Shown here in pieces: positions 26,235-36,266 of a DNA stretch of 64,000 bases (position 1 is its first letter; each line of letters starts with the position of its first letter). Source of the DNA: Bin5 sp965220715 (GTDB lineage Bacteria > Chloroflexota > Anaerolineae > Caldilineales > Caldilineaceae); assembly GCA_965220715.1 (NCBI GenBank), contig OZ244843.1, positions 1,240,001 to 1,304,000 on the forward strand, given 5' to 3'. Below the pieces are notes generated by a model. That model was not told where the DNA came from. It was given only the letters and a program-made list of their open reading frames with translations, and did no database searches. A program made the translations under genes and the position numbers.

Positions 26235-29200
26235 CTAAGGATCGTCCTTCTGCAGACTCAAGCCTCGCCTAGCAGACAACTCGAGAAGGTTCCGTCTGAC
26301 ATCATCCGAAAGAGTCGAATCCAGGAGGTTGCTGATCAATTCTTTTCCTTCGTAGTGCCAGACCCAACTTGGAAGTGCCCATTTGTCCAAGTAAGCTAAC
26401 ATACTTGCAACCGCTTCGGGAAAGGATTTCCAGAGAGTCCCTTCGTTAATTTCATGCAGGGCGTAGAAGGGATCCACTTGCTGTGGGGGTAACTGCGCTA
26501 CCCTCATGACGGCATCGGGGAACAGACTCTTGAAATGGGGCAGCCAGCCGAGGATCGCACCGACTTCACCATGGGAAAGTGTGGCCGGGACGCCCAACGA
26601 GCGATTCTCCAGGTATCGCTCTAGCCAGAGATGCCACCATTCCTGCTGCTTCTCATCCTCCATGCATTGGAGACGAGATCTTATTTCGTGAGCAAATCGG
26701 ATCCGGGCTTCTTCATCAGCGCTGGCAAAAAAACTTGGGATCCATCCGTCCAGAATCTCTGTCGAATCGCTGACGATGCATTCCAGCATAAAAGTGAAGT
26801 AGACGACAAAGTTTTTTTTGAGGTTCGTTCCCGGCAAGAGGTCATCAAGGCGCAAGATCATTTTGAAAAAAGAGTGCTTCAGCAACTTAGCCAAGCACAG
26901 GGACCTGCGGCCAAAAAGGAGACCGTCCCAGATGGCCTGATACACCTGGATATCGTCTGCGTCTGCAAAAAGGGGCAGCAGATTGGTCTTTGTCCACTCC
27001 TCATCTGCATGCAACAGGTAGGCCGAACCCCTCGCCAGCACTACTTTCCCAAGCGTGCCCGCCAAGGTCGTGTCACCGATGATTTCATTAAATACAGAGC
27101 GATATTCAGAGCTGAATTGTTTGGGAGTGGGAGTATGTTGTTTTCGCCAAGCGTCCAGACTGTAAAGCCAATACTCAGCCAGCTTTCCTGCCATGCTATT
27201 GATCGCCCGCACTAGCCAACCTTCCAAGAACGGATCCGGGTCGATCTGCCCTGGTTGTTCTTCAAGTTGCTTCGCAATCTGGTTGGCCTCAGAAAGTAAC
27301 TGCGGCGAGCGAATTAAGTCCTGGTTCCTTACGACCGCGGAAAGCGCCTCGACCGTGGACTGTCCGTGCAAGGCGTGCAGGTCTGATTGTTTCAGGAAAC
27401 CAAGCACGTGTCCGAGTTCTTCCAGATTCAGTTCGCCTCTCCACGCACGCATAAGTGATGGCCAAAGATCAGAATCCCAACTGCCGAGCTCAGACAACGC
27501 GTCTGCCAATTGCAATCCCCATTCGATGTTCTGCGCCGCCGCAGTCTTTACGGTTTCCGCCAGGCCTTCATGGGTTGGTCCGAGAAGGTCTGTCTCTCGA
27601 AAAGACAGCAACTCCTTGACCCACTCCTTTGCCGGGCGCGCTAGCAACTCTACCACGCTCCAAGGGCTTTGGAGGCCGGACCATTCTTCATCAGTCGGTA
27701 TAGCAGTACCCTGCATTTCACGGCACAAAAAGTCCGGATAGTCGCATAGAATCTTGTCCAGATTCTGTTGTGTCAGCGGGCAGTTTGGGTCGACTTTATC
27801 AAGCCGATTGAGCCAGTCGAAATGGACATTAGCGGCCCTTCTCTCCTGGTGTTCGTCATCTTCTATCGGCCAACGATATGCGAGGATCGCTTCGATGACG
27901 GCCTTCCTCTGTTCTGTGGAAGCGGCAGGATAGGCAGATAACAACAGCCGCCGCGTCTCGGCTTTGGTTGAATTGTCATGAATGTCGTGACGATGCAACA
28001 GCCAATCGATCTTCTCTGTTTCTCTCAAATCTGTTCGTACATGAAGAGTGTGTACGGCCAGTTTGCGGAGAAACGGAGAGTCTGCATTGATGAGACGTTC
28101 GCACCAGTATGCTGCTAGCTCAGGACGTTGTCCCGTCAGGTGTATGAGGCAATCGCGGCCCGCGTCGATCACAACGTCGACTGATTCTCTGTAGTATTCA
28201 TCCTCCTCTGGACTGATCTCGTTGCGGTGGATCAGTTTGGGATCATACGACCGGGTCGCTGCCTGCCAGGAGTGTAGCTCGCGGTGGCGTCTTTCGAGTA
28301 TTGCGACGATTCGGGCGAGAAGAGGTTCGGCCACGTCGTCAAGATTCGGCTTGAGCGTGTTTTTCCACAGGTCGTTGATTGTGTGCAGGTCGCAGACCGG
28401 TTTGAAATCGCCTCGAATTCCTCGTTCGAAGTTTTCGTCGGTTAACTGGTCAGACAGCCGTTCGATTTCAAAGCGGCTGCCGGCCATGAATTCAAAGATA
28501 TCTATGCAACTGTCGGTCAGACCGGCTTCGACGCAACGTTTCCCCAAATCCAGCCACTCTAACCATTGGAATTGCTGTTTTTCTGAAAGAGGCGGAGCGG
28601 TGGATAAGAGCAGGGAGACCCACCGGGAAAGTATATATGGCTCCAAGGGCTCGTCGGTTTCCTCACTGACCGATTGACTCAGACTAAACCAGAGATGCCA
28701 ATTAAGACTTAATCTGTGTTGACTAATCAGACTAAAGAGTTGATCAGCGTGTTCGCGGGCGAATTTCCGTGCCAGCCATTGCGAGAGGAGTTCGTCCCTT
28801 CTGTTAAGCTTCTTTTCAATGTCTTTGGAAAATAGGCCATCAATGTCATCGCGTTCGTGAAGTAAACCAATCCATTCCGACGGGGTATCTGCGGAGGTGA
28901 AGTAGCTTGTCAACTCGGCGTCCCGTAAGGCGAATCTAATAAGATCCATCTGCTCTTCGTCGCCAGGGGGCGGTTGCTCAGCGATTTCTGTTATCAAACG
29001 CTTCCATTCAACGCTGTCACGCTGAGCGAATTCTGCCAATCCTGCCATGCCTTCATTCAGACCCTGGTGGGCGCCATCAGCCGACTTGCGATACTCGATG
29101 CGCTGAATGCCGAGAAGTTGCCATTTCCTGCGAGCTGCCCCATCTTCGTCAGATGCAACAAGAGTGAATCGCTCTGTGTCTCGGTTTGGCAATGCCCGCG

Positions 29201-29825
29201 CAAGATAGTTCATTACAACATCGTTGTGGCTGTAGCCTATGAAGAGAACGGGGAAGGAACTGAACAGCGCCGCCAAGAATCGCCGCGCCCAGCCTTCGGT
29301 CAGGTAGGCGCGTCCAAAATCCTCGTCTGTTAACACCATGTTGTCGGGTCGGTTAACGTCGCCGTGCACGTGAACGATTCCTGAAAACTTCTCGCCCAAT
29401 GGTAGGACCGGGGCACTGAATGGTGTAGGAAGTGCTTCGTAGACGTCTTTTGCCGCTTCTTCGAAAAGCAAATCGAAGTTCGTGGTTACTATTCGGAGGG
29501 GATCAACCTTCGAGTAGAGCTTCAATATGTCGAAATGTAAGGCATTAGGGATAGGCGACTGCCCCCGTTGCCCAGAGAGTACCCGGGCGGCTATTTCATG
29601 TACTTTTACACCTTTGAAATTAAGCCAGCCAAGGAATCGGTCTTCGGGTTCGAGTTTGCTTCTGACCTCCCCAGTCCCACTTGCGATTTCATGTGCGAGG
29701 TCGCCGAAGTTGGGTAAGGATGCAGGCGACCCCATCGATACGCCCGCCCCCGCAAATACGACAAGATCGCCGTCTCGCAGGGCTTTGAGCAGTTCTGGCG
29801 GGAAATCAACGCCTGAAATTCTCAT
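26235..29825 (-). CDS. SIR2-domain anti-phage-type protein with DUF4020 C-terminus
   Basis: A 1196-residue protein. The N-terminal 270 residues form a SIR2-like NADase domain: LVVFAGAGVSMGSPASLPNF (21-40), TTNFDLLFE (114-122) and VHVHGD (151-156), where His154 is the expected catalytic base. The rest is a long helical region ending in a DUF4020-like part with RFAHEIRSRLQCM and EVGAILGWLPHFKSLFP. SIR2 proteins with large C-terminal sensors deplete NAD during phage infection and stop the host cell; that role is inferred here from family and context. There is no partner gene on the same strand nearby. It appears intact. Confidence 0.85.
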   Translation of the reverse strand: MRISGVDFPPELLKALRDGDLVVFAGAGVSMGSPASLPNFGDLAHEIASGTGEVRSKLEPEDRFLGWLNFKGVKVHEIAARVLSGQRGQSPIPNALHFDILKLYSKVDPLRIVTTNFDLLFEEAAKDVYEALPTPFSAPVLPLGEKFSGIVHVHGDVNRPDNMVLTDEDFGRAYLTEGWARRFLAALFSSFPVLFIGYSHNDVVMNYLARALPNRDTERFTLVASDEDGAARRKWQLLGIQRIEYRKSADGAHQGLNEGMAGLAEFAQRDSVEWKRLITEIAEQPPPGDEEQMDLIRFALRDAELTSYFTSADTPSEWIGLLHERDDIDGLFSKDIEKKLNRRDELLSQWLARKFAREHADQLFSLISQHRLSLNWHLWFSLSQSVSEETDEPLEPYILSRWVSLLLSTAPPLSEKQQFQWLEWLDLGKRCVEAGLTDSCIDIFEFMAGSRFEIERLSDQLTDENFERGIRGDFKPVCDLHTINDLWKNTLKPNLDDVAEPLLARIVAILERRHRELHSWQAATRSYDPKLIHRNEISPEEDEYYRESVDVVIDAGRDCLIHLTGQRPELAAYWCERLINADSPFLRKLAVHTLHVRTDLRETEKIDWLLHRHDIHDNSTKAETRRLLLSAYPAASTEQRKAVIEAILAYRWPIEDDEHQERRAANVHFDWLNRLDKVDPNCPLTQQNLDKILCDYPDFLCREMQGTAIPTDEEWSGLQSPWSVVELLARPAKEWVKELLSFRETDLLGPTHEGLAETVKTAAAQNIEWGLQLADALSELGSWDSDLWPSLMRAWRGELNLEELGHVLGFLKQSDLHALHGQSTVEALSAVVRNQDLIRSPQLLSEANQIAKQLEEQPGQIDPDPFLEGWLVRAINSMAGKLAEYWLYSLDAWRKQHTPTPKQFSSEYRSVFNEIIGDTTLAGTLGKVVLARGSAYLLHADEEWTKTNLLPLFADADDIQVYQAIWDGLLFGRRSLCLAKLLKHSFFKMILRLDDLLPGTNLKKNFVVYFTFMLECIVSDSTEILDGWIPSFFASADEEARIRFAHEIRSRLQCMEDEKQQEWWHLWLERYLENRSLGVPATLSHGEVGAILGWLPHFKSLFPDAVMRVAQLPPQQVDPFYALHEINEGTLWKSFPEAVASMLAYLDKWALPSWVWHYEGKELISNLLDSTLSDDVRRNLLELSARRGLSLQKDDP

Positions 29826-30689
29826 CGTAATCTCATGTGGGTAACCCTCCAGAGTCCATGAAGTTAACTATTCTTAACGGATCCTGTGACGATCGCCAAA
29901 TTGGCCGACTTTCCCTGTTCTAGCAGCATGAGATTGAGTTGTAGTCAGATTGTGCTAAGTCGCATTAGATATGCGCGCCCTCGGCCTCACCCCCGCCCAA
30001 TCCGACGCCTCCATTCGATTCAGCTTCGGACGCTTCACCACTGACGCCGAAATCCACCAAGCCGCCATCCTCATCATCAACCGCCTCGCCACCCTCACCA
30101 CATAACCCCTCCCCACCTCAAGACAAATGCGTCTAAAATGATCACAGAATCGATATGTTGCGAATAGCGGCAAAAAAACCCACCAGATCCGTGATATACT
30201 TACCCCAACACCACGTCCACCCATCACAGGCCCGCCCAACAGCGCTCCAACATAACAACGAACAACCGCCCGCAAATCCAAGCACATAACCGCCAAAAAA
30301 AAGAAAACCCCACGACCTGGATCGACCTAGATCGACTTGGCTCGACTTAACCCAAGGCAAATTACATCAAAATGAGACAAAACCTCGTGAAGCCCCCTGA
30401 ATCGGTTGGAGCAACCGCCCGTGAAGCCAGGCAAATCGATCCAAAAAAAAGAAAACACTCCGTCATACTCCGTCATACTCCGTCATAATCCGACTTTATC
30501 CGACCTAACCCGCCCTAACCCGACCAAATCCCTATGCCCCTCTCCCACACCCCACCCACCTCCAAACTTGTGCAAATTCCGCACCTGTCGTATAAACTAC
30601 GCACAACTCCGCCCAATCAGCGTCCTACAGTTCACCTGAACTGTGCCACAAAAAAACTCATCACACTCACAACCGCACAGGAGTAAAGA
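29826..30689. other. Gap with a nifS stub and short degenerate repeats
   Basis: It holds the upstream region of the SIR2 gene, the nifS relic at 29971-30105, and two clusters of short degenerate repeats: GATCGACCTAGATCGACTTG-type at about 30310-30355 and a 10-base ACTCCGTCAT repeat at about 30460-30500, grading into CCGACCTAACCCGCCCTAAC. Similar GCGAC repeats occur at 42821-42890, again shortly before a binding-protein gene. Confidence 0.5.
29971..30105 (+). pseudogene. Cysteine desulfurase (NifS-type) C-terminal fragment
   Basis: A 44-residue frame reading RALGLTPAQSDASIRFSFGR followed by FTTDAEIHQAA and a stop. This is the conserved C-terminal end of NifS/IscS-like cysteine desulfurases (A-L-G-L ... 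S-x-R-F-S-x-G-R-F-T-T). An in-frame stop lies 14 bases before the ATG and the large N-terminal catalytic part is absent, so it is a decayed or truncated gene. It marks a breakpoint at the edge of the defence-like island. Confidence 0.75.
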
Positions 30690-32258
30690 AAGTTTGCACG
30701 ACGTATCCGCACTTTCTCGATTCTAGCCGCGCTCCTCGCCCTCTTCGTCATGACCGCTTGTGTCCCCGCTGACACCGGTGGCGCCCAATCCAGCGACATG
30801 GTCGCCGACGAAATGGCCGAACCGGCCGCAGAAGGCTACCCGGATGAGATGATCATCGGCATGGGCGCCCTGCCCGTCACCCTCGTGGGCAACACCGTCC
30901 CATCGCTGCAGTCCCGCATCTTCTCCAAACTGTTGTACCGGACCCTCGCAGTCCTCAATGAAGAGACCGGCGCCATCGACCCCGTCCTGCTCGATTCCAT
31001 GGAGTTGATCGACGATGTCACCGTTCGCATCGTCATCAAGCAGGGCATCGAATTTCACAACGGCGAACTGCTCACCGCGCCCGGCCTTGCCAAGAGCTTA
31101 GAGCTGCTCAGGGACGCCGATCCCCAAAAGTTCACCTGGTCCTTCCGCCAGCTCAACGACTACGAGTCCTACGAAGTGATCGACGACTACACCATGGAGT
31201 TCACCCTGATCGAACCCATCGATCGCTGGGCCAACCTCTTCGCCAACCACATGCCGCTCGCGCCCGACCACCTCGAAGCCGTCGGCCTTGACGGCTACAT
31301 CGAAGACCCGGTCGGCACCGGCCCCTACAAGTTCTCCTCCTGGCAGCGCGACAGCTACATCACCCTCTAGCGCTGGGAAGACCACCCCGACGGTGTGCCC
31401 GTTATCGAAAAAGTGACCTTCCGCCACATGCCCGAATCCGCAGTGCGCGTCGCCGCCCTCAGGAGCAATGAGATCCACGTCGCCGCCCACGTGCCCCCGG
31501 ACCAGATCGACAGCCTCACCGCCGACGGCTTCGAGCTCTACGCCGGTGACAGCATGCAGAGCATGTACGTCGGCATCAACATCTACGGCCGCAACGAAAT
31601 CCTGAATGACGTGCGCGTCCGCCAGGCCATGCTCTACTCCGTCGACCTCGACGGCATGTGGAACACCATCGCCGGCGGCTTCGGCACCAAGCTCGACTGC
31701 CAGATCGTCGCCCCCGGCGGCTTCGGCTACAACCCCGACGTCCAGACCTATCCCTACGATCCTGAAAAGGCCAAAGAGCTCCTCGTCGCGGCCGGCTACC
31801 CCGACGGCTTCACCATCGCAGGCTTCGCCACCAGCGGCCGCTACTTCCGCGACCGCACCTTCATGGAAGCCCTCGCCGCCCAGTGGGCCCAGGTCGGCAT
31901 CATCGTCGAGATGGAGTACCCAGAGTCCTCCGTCTGGCTGCAGGAACTGATCGACCAGACCCTGCCGCCCATCATGAACATCGGCCTCAACTGGTATCTC
32001 GCCGACAACACAACCTCCATGTGGGGCCCTGTCGGCGATACCGCGCCCGATCCCGCCTTCCTTGAAATGGGTGCCGCCAAGCGCACCATCGGCGACCCCG
32101 TCGAGCGTGAAGCCGTCGTCAGAGACATCGCCGCCTACATCTGCGACAACGCCCAGGCCCTGCACGCCTACACCATCCCGGCCCTCTACGCCCTCAGCCC
32201 GGGCCTGCCGGAACTGTCCTTCAGCAAATCGTTCGAGATCTTCATCCCGACCGAATAA
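30690..32258 (+). pseudogene. Peptide ABC transporter substrate-binding lipoprotein, broken by start loss and a stop codon
   Basis: The frame encodes a family 5 solute-binding protein. GGAG at 30680-30683 is followed at the right distance by AAG (30690), where an ATG would be expected, then by a lipoprotein signal FARRIRTFSILAALLALFVM and TAC with the lipid Cys. The frame is interrupted by TAG at 31368-31370, about codon 227, after SWQRDSYITL; coding sequence resumes directly with RWEDHPDGVPVIEKVTFRHM and runs to 32258. Two independent lesions favour a true pseudogene over a sequencing error. An internal ATG at 30750 would omit the signal. Its two permeases downstream are intact. Confidence 0.8.
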
Positions 32259-32337
32259 GCAACAATAAAGATTAGGTGACGGGGCGTGAGGGGTATACCC
32301 TCTCCTCACGCCCCGCCGCTCACGCCTCCACTCTCCC

Positions 32338-33273
32338 ATGCGCGCTTTCGTCATCCGCCGCCTGCTGCAGGCGGTCCTTGTCATATTCCTGGTCGTGACG
32401 CTGGTCTTCTTCCTGATCCGCGTATCCGGCGATCCCGCCAGCCTCGGCGTCAACCTCGACCCCAACCGCGATCCCGAAGAAATCCAGGAGGAATACCAGG
32501 AGATCCGCCGCAAGATGGGGCTGGACAAGCATCCCATCATCCAATACGTCGTCTTCTGGCAAAAAACGCTGCAGCTCGACTTCGGCTACTCCTTCCGCTA
32601 CGGCGTGCCCACCACCCGCGTGGTCTTCGAGCGCCTGCCCAACAGTCTCCGCCTCGGAGGCGCCGCCGTCGTCCTCGGCATTGCCTTCGGCCTGCCCCTC
32701 GGCATTCTCGCCGCCCTGCGCCGGGGCACCATGATCGACACCGCCGCCACCATGGGCGCCGTCCTCGGCATCGTCACCCCGCAGTTCTTCCTCGCAATCG
32801 TTCTGATCCTGATCTTTTCCGTCCAGCTCAGGCTCTTGCCAACCTCCGGCGTCGGCACCTGGAAACATCTGATCCTGCCCGCCGTCACCCTCTCCACCGG
32901 CCTCATCGCCACCGTCGCCCGCATCGCCCGTTCCGGCATGCTCGAAGCCCTCGGCCAGGACTACGTGCGCACCGCCCGCGCCAAGGGCCTCGGCGAGCGC
33001 GCCGTCGTCTTCGGCCATGCCCTGCGCAACGGCAGCCTGTCCGTCATCACCGTCACGCTCTCATCCCTGCCGCATCTCATCGGCACCGTCGTCGTCGTCG
33101 AAGTCGTCTTCTCCTGGCCCGGCGTCGGCAACCTCATGGCCCAGTCCGTCATGGCCCGCGACTATCCCGTCGTCTTTCTCGACGTCATTCTCTTCTCCGT
33201 CCTGACCGTCGTCACATTCCTGGTCATGGACATCGTCTACGTCATGGTCGATCCCAGGGTCCGCCACCACTAG
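32338..33273 (+). CDS. Peptide ABC transporter permease, DppB/OppB type
   Basis: Permease of 311 residues with the N-terminal MRAFVIRRLLQAVLVIFLVV helix typical of DppB and the docking loop YVRTARAKGLGERAVVFGHA near 209-228. It starts 80 bases after the broken binding-protein gene. The partner DppC-type permease lies more than 1.1 kb downstream, beyond a repeat block. There are no ATPase genes in this locus, so the transporter would need ATPases from elsewhere, such as those at 2440-4507. Confidence 0.9.
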   Translation: MRAFVIRRLLQAVLVIFLVVTLVFFLIRVSGDPASLGVNLDPNRDPEEIQEEYQEIRRKMGLDKHPIIQYVVFWQKTLQLDFGYSFRYGVPTTRVVFERLPNSLRLGGAAVVLGIAFGLPLGILAALRRGTMIDTAATMGAVLGIVTPQFFLAIVLILIFSVQLRLLPTSGVGTWKHLILPAVTLSTGLIATVARIARSGMLEALGQDYVRTARAKGLGERAVVFGHALRNGSLSVITVTLSSLPHLIGTVVVVEVVFSWPGVGNLMAQSVMARDYPVVFLDVILFSVLTVVTFLVMDIVYVMVDPRVRHH

Positions 33274-34471
33274 CGCCCTCGACCCGTCCATCGTCAACGC
33301 CGGAGCAAACAGCATTTCCGCCATGACCAATTTCGTGACCCTGAGCCAGGCAAGAGTAGCGGGTTCTCGCTATCCACTAGCCACTCTTCACTATCCACTG
33401 CAGTTTGGCGGTCGGGCCTTCGGCCCTCCCTTGTGCAGGGGCTGCGCCCCCGCAACGCCCCCCTCCAAAACCATCGCTCAGCGACCCTTCGTCGTGATTC
33501 CAGCTGTACGGCCCATCCAAGCTGGCGGCTGCCAACCGAATACGCCCCGCCAACTCCCGAAGCGTACCAACGATCGCGAGCCAGCCAACGAAGGTCCAAC
33601 ACGCAACGCCAATGCCATCAAGAACGTGCTACATCCGTCCTGAAAATCCTGCTTCAGACAGTAAGCACACTGGACATGGCTTGGATGTCGCTGAAATTTG
33701 GAGAGTCCCGTTCAACATGAGTCTTACGTACGAAGCCTGCGGGCAGAATTGGACTGTCTCCCGCGAAATTCTCTTGGTAGACGACCATGATCCGCCTCAA
33801 TCCCAAAGGGCCTCCTTCGTGGATCCAAAAGGGGCGATTTCTAGCCCCTGCGCCAACTTCGGTAGGGGCGCCCCTTGTGGGTGCCCTGGTACTCGCGCCC
33901 AATCTGGACCGCACCTCAAAGCGGCCCATCGTGGACAGAAAGGTGTTCTTCGCGTCCCTTAGCGACCCTTCGCGGATAAGAAAGGTGTTCTCCGTGGCCC
34001 TTCGCGGCCCTTCGTGGATCCAAAAGGGGCGATTTCTAGCCCCTGCGCCAACTTCGGTAGGGGCGCCCCTTGTGGGTGCCCTGGTACTCGCGCCCAATTT
34101 GGACCGCACCTCAAAGCGGCCCATCGTGGACAGAAAGGTGTTCTTCGCGTCCCTTCGCGACCCTTCGCGGATAAGAAAGGTGTTCTCCGTGGCCCTTCGC
34201 GGCCCTTCGTGGATCCAAAAGGGGCGATTTCTAGCCCCTGCGCCAACTTCGGTAGGGGCGCCCCTTGAGGGTGCCCTGGTACTCGCGCCCAATCTGGACC
34301 GCACCTCAAAGCGGCCCATCGTGGACAGAAAGGTGTTCTTCGCGTCCCTTAGCGACCCTTCGCGGATAAGAAAGGTGTTCTCCGTGGCCCTTCGCGGCCC
34401 TTCGTGGACAAAAAGGTTTTGAACCTGCAAATCTCAGTTCATACAAACGTGAACTTGCCCTGTAAACTCTG
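33274..34471. repeat. Repeat block between dppB-like and dppC-like genes, with 195-bp tandem repeats
   Basis: From about 33800 to 34430 there are three to four copies of a 195-bp unit; CCAAAAGGGGCGATTTCTAG begins at 33825, 34020 and 34215. Each unit contains GGTAGGGGCGCCCCTTG, also found in the 73-bp array at 52750-53130, and the CCCTTCGCGGAT core of the 112-bp array. Since 195 is a multiple of three, long open frames appear on both strands, but they are by-products. At 33408-33545 lies a dispersed element (GGTCGGGCCTTCGGCCCTCC) that is repeated at 51219-51362. No gene is supported. Confidence 0.85.
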
Positions 34472-35374
34472 ATGACAACACTTCCCGAACAACGACACAT
34501 CCTCTCCCGCAGCCCGCACCGCAGCCTCTGGGGCGAAGCCTGGACCCACCGACAAGGAATCGTCGGCAGCTTCCTCCTGCTCCTATTCGCATTCATGGCC
34601 ATCTTCGGCCCCCTGCTGGCCCCGCATGACCCCATCGCCATCGATCTGGGCAACCCGTTCGCCGAGCCGGCCTGGCTCGACCTCCAAAACGGCACCGGCG
34701 TCATGGGCACCGACAATCTCGGCCGCGACGTCTTCAGCCGCGTCCTCGTCGGTTCGCGCATCTCTCTCCTGATCGGCACAACCGCTACCATTGTAGGGCT
34801 GGCCATAGGCATCGTCATGGGGCTGATCGCAGGCTACCGCGGCGGCCTCGCCGGCGACATCATCATGCGGGTCGCCGACACCCAGACCGCGATCCCCTTT
34901 CTTGTCCTCCTCATCGCCGCAGTCGCCTTCATCGGCGGCGGGCTTCTCAACATCATCCTCTTCCTCGGCATCGGCGCCTGGGTCGGCTATGCCCGCCTGA
35001 TACGCGGCGAGGTGCTCAGCATCCGCGAGCGCGATTTTGTCGAGGCCGCGCGCGCCATCGGCGCCAATGATGCGCGCATCATGTTCCGCCACATCCTTCC
35101 CAATGCGGTCGCGCCCGTCATCGTCACCGCCACCCTCTCCTTCGGCGCGATGATCCTCACCGAGTCGGCCCTCAGCTTTCTCGGCTTCGGCGTATCAACC
35201 CTCATCCCCACCTGGGGCAAAATGGTCGCCGACGCCCGTGACTACATCACCACCGCCTGGTATCCCAGCGTCTTCCCCGCCCTCGCCATCATGCTCGTCG
35301 TCCTCGGCGCCAACCTACTCGGCGACTGGCTGCGCGACATCCTCGATCCCCGCCTGCGCGGCCGCCAAAACTGA
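34472..35374 (+). CDS. Peptide ABC transporter permease, DppC/OppC type
   Basis: Permease of 300 residues, the usual DppC length. It has an N-terminal transmembrane helix (about 30-50), the family motif MGTDNLGRDVFSRVLVGSRI near 75-94, and the docking loop FVEAARAIGANDARIMFRHI near 189-208. It is the natural partner of the permease at 32338-33273 although the two genes are now split by 1.2 kb of repeats. That insertion may uncouple their expression. Confidence 0.9.
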   Translation: MTTLPEQRHILSRSPHRSLWGEAWTHRQGIVGSFLLLLFAFMAIFGPLLAPHDPIAIDLGNPFAEPAWLDLQNGTGVMGTDNLGRDVFSRVLVGSRISLLIGTTATIVGLAIGIVMGLIAGYRGGLAGDIIMRVADTQTAIPFLVLLIAAVAFIGGGLLNIILFLGIGAWVGYARLIRGEVLSIRERDFVEAARAIGANDARIMFRHILPNAVAPVIVTATLSFGAMILTESALSFLGFGVSTLIPTWGKMVADARDYITTAWYPSVFPALAIMLVVLGANLLGDWLRDILDPRLRGRQN

Positions 35375-35727
35375 ACCAGCTTGGCAGCGTCCCCATCCAA
35401 AGACCGGCCTTCGCCTTCGCCCGCGCCTCGCCCGCTCTGCCGCCATTCACAAGCGCCGCCTCCCGTCTGGGATCTGCTTTGCCATGCTCTTCCCATATTT
35501 GTTTTCCCCTTTAATGCTTTTACCGCTACAATCGAGGAATTCGCTGGCGACGGAGTGTATCCTCAGATCCGCAGGAGGTTTCACGATTCGAACTGATTAC
35601 GCCTAGCTTTAGGCGAGCCTCAAAAGCGCGCACAGCGATCTGGAGTAAAAGGTCGAGAGCGAAAAACTTTCACGCACTCCTTCAGACGCATCGCCCCGTA
35701 CAAAAGGAAGAAAGGGAGGCGCCTCAG
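35375..35727. other. Intergenic region, nothing recognised
   Basis: 353 bases with no convincing gene, RNA or repeat. The last part carries the ribosome site GGGAGG for the small membrane protein gene at 35728. Confidence 0.4.
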
Positions 35728-36105
35728 ATGATGCAGAATCCTCTCGCGAAATGGAGGAGCGTGCCCTACACGTTCTCGCTAGTCTTCTGGTTGGCCGGGT
35801 TGCTTCTTATCGGGGAACGGATTGGCGCTCCCTATTACCAATCCTACATTTTGTTGCGTCTTACGATTATGTGTATTATCTATCTCGCAGTTTCATTTAT
35901 GCATGAACTGATCTACAAACGAAAAAGTCTGGCTGACGCACTGGTCACGCTGGGAATCTCAATTCCATTTTTCGCTCTAGGCGTATTCTTATCCTTTGCC
36001 CTTTTCAACGCCGCCTCTCCCCTGAACGCCCTTCCCATCATTGTTGCGGCGTTTGTCGCCTGGGGCGTGGATGTCTTGGTCCGCAAAAAGGCTCGCACAG
36101 CGTAG
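35728..36105 (+). CDS. Small four-helix membrane protein, hypothetical
   Basis: A 125-residue protein with four predicted transmembrane segments (about 13-30, 41-59, 71-92 and 97-116) and a basic C-terminus VRKKARTA that should face the cytoplasm. GGGAGG eight bases upstream supports the start; ATG 35731 is an alternative. I do not recognise a family. It stands alone between a peptide transporter gene and a lipoprotein gene in the same direction. Confidence 0.65.
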   Translation: MMQNPLAKWRSVPYTFSLVFWLAGLLLIGERIGAPYYQSYILLRLTIMCIIYLAVSFMHELIYKRKSLADALVTLGISIPFFALGVFLSFALFNAASPLNALPIIVAAFVAWGVDVLVRKKARTA

Positions 36106-36266
36106 CTCTGCGGAACTGCTTACACAAATGCACAATGCCGGGATCGGGTGAGGGGTAAGACACCGGGCACAGACGCTGAGACGCGTGCCAAGCGACTCTT
36201 TCGCGTGTCCAGGCAAGGGTTAACCTTGCCCTTCAAGCCCGTTATAGAGCGATGGAGGGAGCAATT

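Noticed and set aside
30690..32258. Stop-codon readthrough or recoding at TAG 31368
   Set aside because: The expected start codon is also lost, there is no recoding signal visible and no other gene in the window uses an internal TAG.
31098..32540. Minus-strand open frame of 480 codons
   Set aside because: It is the antisense shadow of the peptide-binding protein pseudogene, with no recognisable domain.
32286..33326. Plus-strand open frame of 346 codons
   Set aside because: It is an out-of-frame, Arg/Pro/His-rich shadow of the DppB-type permease.
33654..34430. Open frames on both strands across the 195-bp repeats
   Set aside because: The period is a multiple of three, so stop-free frames arise on both strands; there is no start context and no domain.
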